Made by a program: the position numbers and the translations under genes | Shown here: positions 15,744-23,927 of the stretch, one piece after another | Layout of the letters: every line of letters begins with the position of its first letter | Position numbering within the stretch: position 1 is the stretch's first letter | The notes under the pieces: model-generated | Database searches by the model: none | Told to the model about the DNA's origin: nothing | What the model saw: only the letters and a program-made list of their open reading frames with translations | Assembly: GCA_016845105.1 (NCBI GenBank) | Contig: JAERTF010000030.1 | Location: 1 to 45,513 of the forward strand | Length of the DNA stretch: 45,513 nt | Direction: 5' to 3' | Source: Bacteroidota bacterium | GTDB lineage: Bacteria > Bacteroidota > Bacteroidia > Bacteroidales > F082

Positions 15744-18700
15744 TTGTTCGTAAGTTGCAATATAAGCAATCGAAATAGTAAGCAATCTGATCATACTACA
15801 CATAAAAAACCTGAAAAGAAATGGGTAAACCCTGACTCTTTAGTAATCAAAGTTCCTGGAGAAGGGTTAATTAAAAAACCTGAAATTATTAATTCTCAAT
15901 TACCAAAGAAAAATGAATACTTTGGTGTTTATAAAACTAAACCTGGAATTTCTTTTCTCGAGCAATCAGTTGCAGAGAAACTTGCAGATGAACCACTAGT
16001 ATTAAGTAAAAAACCACAAATTGTAAAATTTGATGATAATAAGCACGACACCACTTTTTTAGTTAATGGTATTTTGCCTGATTCTGTTTATGTATTAAAA
16101 GAATTATTTCTAGGACTTGATAGCGTTCCCAAATATAAAGATTTATCAGTAGTAAAAGGATTAGTATCCATTGATGGTAATGACACAATATTCCCTCCGG
16201 TAAGTGTATTTGCCAATAAACCAATAAGAACCGAAGCTAAACCATTTTATTATAAAGAGAATACAGTATTGGATTTAAGTATATTGGAATCTCACCAAAA
16301 TTTTCCTAATCCATTTATCAGATCCATTGATATGGATAATAAAGATATTATATGGTTTGGGTCACACACTGGTGGACTAATTTCATATGATGGTGAGTAT
16401 TTTGATCAATATATTTTTCCAAGAATGCTTACCAAAGAGACTGGTCTTTCTATGTTGATTGACAGTAAAGGTAATATATGGTACGGCACAAAAGGAGGAG
16501 GTGTATTTTGTTTTGATGGAACCTATATAACCCAATATACAAAAGCCCAAGGACTCTTATCGAACAATATAACCGATATTCTTGAAGATCATAAAGGAAA
16601 CTTATGGTTTGCATCTTCCACTGGAATTTCAATGTTAAATGATAGTGTTTTTATACATTATACTTCTGAAAATGGTTTGGGGGATGATAATGTTTTTTCC
16701 ATTTTTGAAGATAATGAAGGAGATATTTGGGCAGGAACCTTTGGCGGAGGTGTGTCAAAGTTTGATGGAAAAGGTTTTGTTACATATAATATGGATGATG
16801 GGTTGTGTAATAATATTGTACTATCCATATGTCAGGATAATAATGGAAATATGTGGTTTGGCACAAATGGAGGCGGGGTTTCTAAATTTACTGGAGAATC
16901 GTTTACAAATTATTCAATTGATCAGGGTCTAGGAGGCAATGTAATACTTGCAATATTAGAAGATAGTGATAGTAATATGTGGTTTGGGACTTACGGTGAT
17001 GGATTAACTTATTTTGATGGAGAGTCATTTTCCAACTTCACAACAGAAGATGGATTAAGTGAAAACTATATACGAACAATTGTTGAAGACAAAGACGGTA
17101 ACTTGTGGATAGGTACAGATGGAGCAGGAGTTTCAAAAATAAATATCAGAAGTTTTAAATACTACACAAAAAATCAAGGACTGCTGGATAATAATGTAAC
17201 ATCCATGTATCAAGATAATATGGAGAGACTATGCTTTGCTCCATTTAATGATGGTGTTATGATATTTGACAAGCTTAATGAACCTGGACAACTAGAGTCA
17301 TTTTTTCATTTTAACTCAAGTAATGGTTTGGCTCATGATATTGTCATCGCCATTAACCAAGACAGCCTAAATAACTACTGGTTTGGAACATATGAGGGAG
17401 GGGTTAGTAAACTCGATATGGCAGCACTACAGTCAGGAAAGTTAAATTTCACAAACTTTGATATCGAAAGCGGCCTTAATAGTAATATTGTTCGAGATAT
17501 ACACATCGATCATTTGGGCAATATTTGGTTTGGAACCAACGGTGGTTTAACAAAGTATACCGGACATGAATTTATTTCATACACAAAACGAAATGGATTA
17601 GGGGAGGATATGGTATTAAGTATATATCAGGATGATTCAGATGCCCTTTGGATTGGAACAATGGATGGAGGTGTATCCTACTTATCTGGTGATTCAATTA
17701 CTGTATATAATACCGAACACGGATTAGCTGGGAATACAGTATGGGCAACTGTACAAGATGAAAATGGCATTGTTTGGTTTGGTACCAACAATGGCCTAAG
17801 TGGTTTTGATGGAAAACAATTTATTACAATAGATTCTGACCTGGGATTAAGCAATAATAAAGTATTTTCAATGATTATCGACGAAAAAAATACACTTTGG
17901 GTTGGTACTATTAAAGGACTTACTCAAATTTTATTACCGGATAGTAGCTTGTTTAATCAAAGTGTATCATCATTTCCTGAGATGATAAATTATGGAAGAT
18001 TGGATGGCCTAATTGGGCTTGACTTTTCTGCTAATTCCGTTTTGCTTGATAATATGAATTGCATATGGTGGGGGACTGATCGAGCATTAACAATGCTTGA
18101 CCTAACAACATTTAGTGCAGCCGAGGAAGCTCCAATTATACATGTAAACTCAATATATATTAATAATAAGGTTATTGATTTTCAAAATTTAAAAATAAAT
18201 AACCAACACAACAAATCTTCAGGGATTGTTTTTAATGATGTGCTTCCTTTTCTACATAATCCAACTGGTTTAAGCTTGCCTAGCAACCAAAATCATCTTA
18301 CATTTAAATTTTCTGCTACTGATTGGAGCTCCTCAAATCAAGTTCAATATCAATACATGCTGGTAGGTTTTGACAATAGTTGGAGTTTGCAAACCAGAGA
18401 AAAAACAGCAGACTATAGAAATATTCCTCCTGGTAGTTACAAATTTATAGTACGAGCAAAAGGTAAATCTGGATTATGGAGCAATGGTTATGAAATTCCA
18501 TTCAAAGTTAGATGGCCAATTTATTTAAAGTGGTGGGCAATACTATTATATGTTGTAGTTTTTGTATTTCTTATTTGGACAATTATTAAATGGCGAGTAA
18601 GCATAATAGAAAGGCAAAAGCTAATCCTCGAAGATATGGTTGGGAATAGAACTAAAGCACTTGATAAAGCTCTTGTTTTAGCCAAGCAGGCAGCCGAGGC

Positions 18701-20849
18701 AAAAAGTCAGTTCATTGCCACAATATCACACGAAATCAGAACACCATTAAATGCAATAATGGGTTTAACCCACCTTGCCGTTAGTTCTACAGTAGATGCA
18801 AAGCAAGAGGATTATCTTCAAAAAATTGATAGGTCAGCAGTTACGTTATTAACATTGATAAATGAGATTCTTGACTTTTCAAAAATAGAAGCAGGCAAAA
18901 TGAAGTTGGAAAATGTGAATTTCGATCTGGAATTAGTTATTAATACTGTAATTGTACTTAATTCACAAGCTGCACTTGAAAAGGATTTGGAATTTGCAAT
19001 AAATATTAGTCCTGATATTCCACAAAAACTTATTGGTGATCCATTACGACTGGGTCAGATTATAACGAACCTTTGTAATAATGCAATTAAGTTTACTTCA
19101 TCGGGTGAAGTGGTAATTGATATAGAAGTGGAAGAAGAACTTAGCAGTAATGAGCTTTATTTACAAGTAGCAGTAAAAGATACAGGTATAGGAATAAGCG
19201 ATGATCAATTACCCTTTCTTTTTGATAAATTTAGTCAGGCTGATAGTTCTATTACAAGGAATTATGGCGGTACAGGTCTTGGTTTATCAATCAGCAAATT
19301 GCTCATCGAAATGATGGATGGTCAAATTTGGCTTGAAAGTGAAATAAACAAAGGCACAACTTTTTTCTTCGATGTTAAAGTTGGTGTGCAAGATGAACAG
19401 CCAAAAGTAATTGAAAGTCTGCCAGATGAATTATTGGGATTTGATATTCTTATTTGTGATGATAACCTGTCAACGTTGAAATCTCTTGAAGCAGCTTTGG
19501 GTTCTTATTCACTTAAAATACGTTCCACATCATCAGGAGAAGAAGCTCTTGAAATTCTAAAATCGAAACCTTATGACCTTTTGATAATTGATTCAAAAAT
19601 GAAGGGTATAAGTGGGCTTGATACTATTATGTCAATACGTTCCAGCAATGAAATACAGCCCCTTAAAACAATATTAATTACTGATTCACTGTCTAGCAAA
19701 ACAAATTTTGAACAAAATATTACGGGGATTGATGGATATATAACCAAACCAACAACTTCCTCGGTTATGATAAAAGAAATATTATCTGTATTTGGAATGG
19801 AAAGGTCCAGAGATAAAGAAATCGATGTGAAGCAAGCACAATTAAAACTAATTGGTGAAGCCTTATCAGGAAAACAGATACTATTAGCAGAGGATAATGC
19901 AATAAATCGTCAAGTGGTAAGTGAACTTACTGATAAAGTTGGTGTGAAGGTAGACTATGTTATTAATGGGGTTGAAGTGTTGGGAAAAGTTCTGCAGAAA
20001 AAATATGACTTAATATTAATGGATTTGCACATGCCAATAATGGATGGCTTTAATGCTTCTGCTCAAATAAAAGATCATGATATTCAAACTCCCATTGTTG
20101 CAATAACAGCTGATGCAATGCATTCGGTAAAAGACAAATGTGATGAAGTTGGTATTGTGGATGTAATTATTAAACCAATTGATCCAGCATTATTTTATTC
20201 AAAGCTGGTGAAATGGATTTCTCCAAAATCAGTTATCCCAGATATTGATAGTAAGCCAAATGTTGCTGAATCTCTTTTTGCAAACATTTCTATAAATGTG
20301 TTAGATGTGAGTGGTGGAGTAAGTCGATTTGGAGATGATGTTAAGCTCTATACCAAGATGCTTAAAAAATTCATTTTATCTAATGCGGAAATCTGTAATG
20401 AAATAATGTCTCTTTTAAATGAACACGACTATTATAATGCCCAAATAAAAGCACATTCATTAAAGGGAGAGAGTGGAAATATTGGGGCAGTAAAAGTTGC
20501 TAAGTTCGCAGCAAATATTGAGCAACTTATTTTAAAGCATGATACCAAAGGTGTAGAGAAAAATATTGACCAACTTGAAAATAGCATATCAGAGCTATCA
20601 AAATCCCTTGAAAGTTATTTCAATGGCATAAACCTTGATAAGGATTTGGAAAATAGTTCCATCCCTGATATTATTAATAAGATTATTGATTTACTCGAAC
20701 ATAATGATCCCAGAGTGTTTGATTATCTTGATAGTTTAGCAATTTCAGGTATTGCAGAATCAGACTATATGGAGATAGAGAAAATAATAAACGAAAAAAG
20801 CATAAAGGAATCCATTACTTTGATTAGAGAAATATTAGTTCGTTTATAG
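15744..20849 (+). CDS. Giant hybrid two-component sensor: double Reg_prop propeller, Y_Y_Y, HisKA/HATPase, two receivers, HPt
   Basis: About 1,700 residues. The periplasmic part has fourteen repeats with the pattern D-x-x-G-N-x-W-F-G-T...G-L (about residues 190-800), enough for two seven-bladed Reg_prop propellers. A Y_Y_Y domain follows, then one membrane helix at about 927-950. The cytoplasmic part has SHEIRTPLNAI with the phospho-His at 996, an ATPase with N, G1 and G2 boxes (GTGLGLSI), receiver 1 (Asp1283), receiver 2 (Asp1427, LILMDLHMP) and a C-terminal HPt domain (AHSLKGESGNIGA, His1571). It resembles Bacteroides HTCS sensors but lacks the C-terminal AraC DNA-binding domain, so a separate output regulator is required. 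The listed start is a TTG; the natural N-terminus probably lies upstream at a lost or shifted ATG. Confidence 0.9.
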   Translation: MFVSCNISNRNSKQSDHTTHKKPEKKWVNPDSLVIKVPGEGLIKKPEIINSQLPKKNEYFGVYKTKPGISFLEQSVAEKLADEPLVLSKKPQIVKFDDNKHDTTFLVNGILPDSVYVLKELFLGLDSVPKYKDLSVVKGLVSIDGNDTIFPPVSVFANKPIRTEAKPFYYKENTVLDLSILESHQNFPNPFIRSIDMDNKDIIWFGSHTGGLISYDGEYFDQYIFPRMLTKETGLSMLIDSKGNIWYGTKGGGVFCFDGTYITQYTKAQGLLSNNITDILEDHKGNLWFASSTGISMLNDSVFIHYTSENGLGDDNVFSIFEDNEGDIWAGTFGGGVSKFDGKGFVTYNMDDGLCNNIVLSICQDNNGNMWFGTNGGGVSKFTGESFTNYSIDQGLGGNVILAILEDSDSNMWFGTYGDGLTYFDGESFSNFTTEDGLSENYIRTIVEDKDGNLWIGTDGAGVSKINIRSFKYYTKNQGLLDNNVTSMYQDNMERLCFAPFNDGVMIFDKLNEPGQLESFFHFNSSNGLAHDIVIAINQDSLNNYWFGTYEGGVSKLDMAALQSGKLNFTNFDIESGLNSNIVRDIHIDHLGNIWFGTNGGLTKYTGHEFISYTKRNGLGEDMVLSIYQDDSDALWIGTMDGGVSYLSGDSITVYNTEHGLAGNTVWATVQDENGIVWFGTNNGLSGFDGKQFITIDSDLGLSNNKVFSMIIDEKNTLWVGTIKGLTQILLPDSSLFNQSVSSFPEMINYGRLDGLIGLDFSANSVLLDNMNCIWWGTDRALTMLDLTTFSAAEEAPIIHVNSIYINNKVIDFQNLKINNQHNKSSGIVFNDVLPFLHNPTGLSLPSNQNHLTFKFSATDWSSSNQVQYQYMLVGFDNSWSLQTREKTADYRNIPPGSYKFIVRAKGKSGLWSNGYEIPFKVRWPIYLKWWAILLYVVVFVFLIWTIIKWRVSIIERQKLILEDMVGNRTKALDKALVLAKQAAEAKSQFIATISHEIRTPLNAIMGLTHLAVSSTVDAKQEDYLQKIDRSAVTLLTLINEILDFSKIEAGKMKLENVNFDLELVINTVIVLNSQAALEKDLEFAINISPDIPQKLIGDPLRLGQIITNLCNNAIKFTSSGEVVIDIEVEEELSSNELYLQVAVKDTGIGISDDQLPFLFDKFSQADSSITRNYGGTGLGLSISKLLIEMMDGQIWLESEINKGTTFFFDVKVGVQDEQPKVIESLPDELLGFDILICDDNLSTLKSLEAALGSYSLKIRSTSSGEEALEILKSKPYDLLIIDSKMKGISGLDTIMSIRSSNEIQPLKTILITDSLSSKTNFEQNITGIDGYITKPTTSSVMIKEILSVFGMERSRDKEIDVKQAQLKLIGEALSGKQILLAEDNAINRQVVSELTDKVGVKVDYVINGVEVLGKVLQKKYDLILMDLHMPIMDGFNASAQIKDHDIQTPIVAITADAMHSVKDKCDEVGIVDVIIKPIDPALFYSKLVKWISPKSVIPDIDSKPNVAESLFANISINVLDVSGGVSRFGDDVKLYTKMLKKFILSNAEICNEIMSLLNEHDYYNAQIKAHSLKGESGNIGAVKVAKFAANIEQLILKHDTKGVEKNIDQLENSISELSKSLESYFNGINLDKDLENSSIPDIINKIIDLLEHNDPRVFDYLDSLAISGIAESDYMEIEKIINEKSIKESITLIREILVRL

Positions 20850-20935
20850 TAGTATAATTTTTAGATAATATCTGAAGTTTCAACTATCAAAGCATTTTTT
20901 TATTAAGGTGATTTACGCTACAGAATAAACTACAA

Positions 20936-21133
20936 TTATCGTAAAAAATTACCAGGAGGAGTTTCTCCCTTTACATTTGAACGTTTAAAAGTTTTTTCAA
21001 TTACAGTCTTCTTTTCTTCATTGGAGTACTTTGACCAATTTCCAATTTCTTCACCAGTTCTTCTGCAACCAAAACACACTCCACTACTATCACGGTGGCA
21101 TAGTTTTATACAAGGGGACTGAATTTCTGACAT
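20936..21133 (-). CDS. DUF1289 small cysteine protein
   Basis: About 65 residues. SPCIKLCHRDSSGVCFGCRRTGEEIGNW shows the four cysteines and the tryptophan of DUF1289 (C-x3-C...C-x2-C), a probable metal or iron-sulfur binder of unknown role; only motifs are cited from this segment. A second in-frame ATG two codons upstream (21139) is equally possible. It lies alone between the sensor kinase and the acetylation genes. Confidence 0.75.
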   Translation of the reverse strand: MSEIQSPCIKLCHRDSSGVCFGCRRTGEEIGNWSKYSNEEKKTVIEKTFKRSNVKGETPPGNFLR

Positions 21134-21236
21134 ATTCATATTTTTAGAATGCGATAAAAATAGCAAAATTAGAATAATCCCCCAAAAGCCTCAATTAAGA
21201 TATAATAATTTGTTACAAGGAATTCCTTTAGTTTCT

Positions 21237-21244
21237 TACTTTTG
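21237..21244 (+). promoter_or_regulatory. TAnnTTTG -7 box before the MBOAT gene
   Basis: TACTTTTG ends 23 bases before the ATG at 21268. A TTTG at 21209-21212 is 24 bases upstream, slightly longer than the preferred spacing. Confidence 0.45.
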
Positions 21245-21267
21245 CACCTTTAAAAAATTGATGGATT

Positions 21268-22719
21268 ATGGTTTTCAGTTCGTTGACCTTTCTTTATGTT
21301 TTTTTACCGATTGTATTGATATCATATTTTTTGATCCGCAAGGAATTCAAGAATGTATTGCTATTAATTTCTAGTATTATTTTTTATGCATGGGGTGGTG
21401 TTAGTTACACCTCAATCCTTATTATATCAATTATAATTAACTTTTTTGTAGGAAAACAAATTGGGAAGAATCTTGACAATAATAATTCTCGAAACTATCT
21501 GGCCATAGGTATAATTGTGAATCTGGGGTTCCTGGGAGTATTTAAATATGGTAATTTTTTTGTTGAAAATCTAAACTATTTATTTGATCATACATCAATC
21601 TCATTTTCAATTCCTGATCCCGGAATTATACTTCCAATTGGCATCTCATTCTATACTTTTCAGGCATTGTCATATCTAATCGATGTTTATAAAAAACGAA
21701 CACCAGTTCAAAATAAATTTGTTGATCTTGCCTTATATATTTCATTATTTCCCCAACTAATAGCTGGCCCAATTGTAAGGTATAACGATATTGCTGAGCA
21801 ACTTTCCAATCGTAAAAATAATCTGTCAAATTTTTCTTCCGGAGTAGAGAGGTTTGTGCTGGGTTTAGCTAAAAAGGTCCTAATAGCTAATCAATTTGCA
21901 TTACTTGCAGATACCGCTTTTAGCATTGCACCTCAAAACTTAAGCACATTTGTAGCCTGGGGTGGCATTATTGCTTATACAATGCAAATATATTTTGATT
22001 TTTCTGGCTACTCTGACATGGCAATTGGTTTAGGGAGAATGTTTGGGTTTAAATTTCTTGAGAACTTTAATTTTCCATATATAGCTAAATCAATAAGAGA
22101 GTTTTGGCGACGATGGCATATTTCTTTATCTAACTGGTTTAGAGATTATCTTTATATACCGCTTGGTGGAAATAGAAAAGGAAATTACAGAACATATTTC
22201 AACCTACTTATTGTGTTTTTTGTTACTGGTATCTGGCATGGTGCAAGTTGGAATTTTGTAGCATGGGGTATGCTTCATGGTTTATTTATGATACTTGAAA
22301 AGCTTGGTTTAGACAGACTTCTTGAAAAACTATGGCGACCATTCCAGCATATATATACTTTATTTATCGTTATGATGGCTTGGGTTCTGTTTAGGGCAGA
22401 TGATTTTACTCATGCCTGGGGGTACTTTAGGTCAATGTTTACTTATCAAAGCTCTGATTTGAATTTAGATACCCTTCATATTTTTCTAAATAATGAAATT
22501 TATTTTGTTGGAGTACTTGCAATATTAAGTTCAACCAGAATATGGGTTGAAATCTATGGGAAATTGACAAATGTTTTTTCGAATAATAAAATCTATCGTA
22601 GGGTTTTTAATGCGATGTGGACTTTTTTAGTTTTTTCATTTATTATTGTTGTAATGACTCTGTCTACCAATTATTTGGTTTCAAATTCATATAACCCTTT
22701 TATTTATTTTAGGTTTTAA
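21268..22719 (+). CDS. MBOAT-family O-acyltransferase (AlgI-like)
   Basis: A 483-residue polytopic membrane protein beginning MVFSSLTFLYVFLPIVL, the usual N-terminus of this family. Conserved segments include PIGISFYTFQALSYLIDVY, FPQLIAGPIVRY, YFDFSGYSDMAIGLGRMFGF and the catalytic TGIWHGASWNFVAWG with His324; a second conserved His is at 337. Such proteins move acetyl groups across the inner membrane for O-acetylation of exported polysaccharides. The gene directly downstream (two bases after the stop) encodes the periplasmic partner. No polysaccharide synthesis genes are in the window, so the glycan is unknown. Confidence 0.92.
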   Translation: MVFSSLTFLYVFLPIVLISYFLIRKEFKNVLLLISSIIFYAWGGVSYTSILIISIIINFFVGKQIGKNLDNNNSRNYLAIGIIVNLGFLGVFKYGNFFVENLNYLFDHTSISFSIPDPGIILPIGISFYTFQALSYLIDVYKKRTPVQNKFVDLALYISLFPQLIAGPIVRYNDIAEQLSNRKNNLSNFSSGVERFVLGLAKKVLIANQFALLADTAFSIAPQNLSTFVAWGGIIAYTMQIYFDFSGYSDMAIGLGRMFGFKFLENFNFPYIAKSIREFWRRWHISLSNWFRDYLYIPLGGNRKGNYRTYFNLLIVFFVTGIWHGASWNFVAWGMLHGLFMILEKLGLDRLLEKLWRPFQHIYTLFIVMMAWVLFRADDFTHAWGYFRSMFTYQSSDLNLDTLHIFLNNEIYFVGVLAILSSTRIWVEIYGKLTNVFSNNKIYRRVFNAMWTFLVFSFIIVVMTLSTNYLVSNSYNPFIYFRF

Positions 22720-22721
22720 TA

Positions 22722-23861
22722 ATGAAGAAATCGAAAGAAATAATAATTGCTGTAATTTTTGTGTTGATATTAATTCTTCCGACCATCGACTCATTAACTA
22801 ATTTCATTCCTGATGAAAAAAGCAATGAAAATAGAGCATTGAAAACCAAACCTAAGCTAGATATTAATTTACTCGATTTATTTCCAGGCGAATATGATGA
22901 ATACTATTCTGATAATTTTGATTTGAGAAATCAACTTTTGTGGTTAAACAGTAAAATGAAATTCCAGATGTTTAATAAGCCACCTGTTGAGGGCAAGGCA
23001 TTTATTGGCCGCAACGACTGGATGTATATTGTTAAACATCAAATGGACACCTATTTAGGAAATAACCTTGTAAGTGATAAAAAGCTATCCAGGTATTATG
23101 ATATCTTTAAATACAGACAGCATTTTTTAGATAGTTTAGGGTGTAAGTATTACGTGGTATTTGCACCAACTAAAACTTCAGTGTACCCTGAGTATTTACC
23201 GTTATCAAAAAGGAAAACAGGACAAAAAACACGCACTGATCAAATGATGTCTTTACTTGATACGGTCAAGGGGCTTGATGTTCTTGATTTACGTCAAGTA
23301 TTAATTGATGCTAAGGGATCAACTCGACTTTATCATAAAACAGATAACCACTGGAATGAATATGGAAGTTATATTGCCTATGAAGCAATTATGGATGTAC
23401 TATCAAAGGATTTCCCAAAACTTAAATCGATTGATATATCAGAGTTTATTATTGATTCATCGGAAGTTAAAGGGTTAGCTCTAACAAATATGATGGGTAT
23501 TTATGAAGGGGTAACTGAAAATAAAATTACTTGTAAACCATCTTTCAAGGTAAGAAGTAAGGAAGGTATAAAGGCTAATTATGAAATACCTAAATATTTT
23601 GGATATAAAACCGAATACGAACGAGTATTTGTTACTGACAATGATAGTTTACCAAAATTATTGATGATCAGAGATTCGTTTGGAGGCACGTTGATGCCCT
23701 TTATGAGTGAGCACTTTAGAAAAAGCGTTTATATTTTCGATGCATGGAAACATGAATTTAATGAAGATATAGTAATTAAAGAAAAACCAGATATTTATAT
23801 ACAGCTTGTGTTGGAAATGTTTGTTCATAAGGTTGAGGAAACATCAAAAATGCCTAAATAA
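22722..23861 (+). CDS. DHHW-family periplasmic acetylation protein (AlgJ/AlgX-like)
   Basis: 379 residues with an N-terminal membrane anchor (IIIAVIFVLILILPTI). The soluble domain shows SNENRALK near residue 34, FIGRNDWMYI (94-103), KTDNHWNEYG (206-215, the DHHW-type motif) and MIRDSFGG with a candidate nucleophile Ser319. This is the SGNH-like fold of AlgJ/AlgX relatives, which accept acetyl groups from an MBOAT partner and transfer them to polysaccharide. The two-base spacing to the MBOAT gene supports a two-gene unit. Confidence 0.85.
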   Translation: MKKSKEIIIAVIFVLILILPTIDSLTNFIPDEKSNENRALKTKPKLDINLLDLFPGEYDEYYSDNFDLRNQLLWLNSKMKFQMFNKPPVEGKAFIGRNDWMYIVKHQMDTYLGNNLVSDKKLSRYYDIFKYRQHFLDSLGCKYYVVFAPTKTSVYPEYLPLSKRKTGQKTRTDQMMSLLDTVKGLDVLDLRQVLIDAKGSTRLYHKTDNHWNEYGSYIAYEAIMDVLSKDFPKLKSIDISEFIIDSSEVKGLALTNMMGIYEGVTENKITCKPSFKVRSKEGIKANYEIPKYFGYKTEYERVFVTDNDSLPKLLMIRDSFGGTLMPFMSEHFRKSVYIFDAWKHEFNEDIVIKEKPDIYIQLVLEMFVHKVEETSKMPK

Positions 23862-23927
23862 TAAACTCATTTAATGCAAGGACAAAGTAATGCTCGTGAT
23901 AGATATCTACCTTGATAGTGACGCGTT

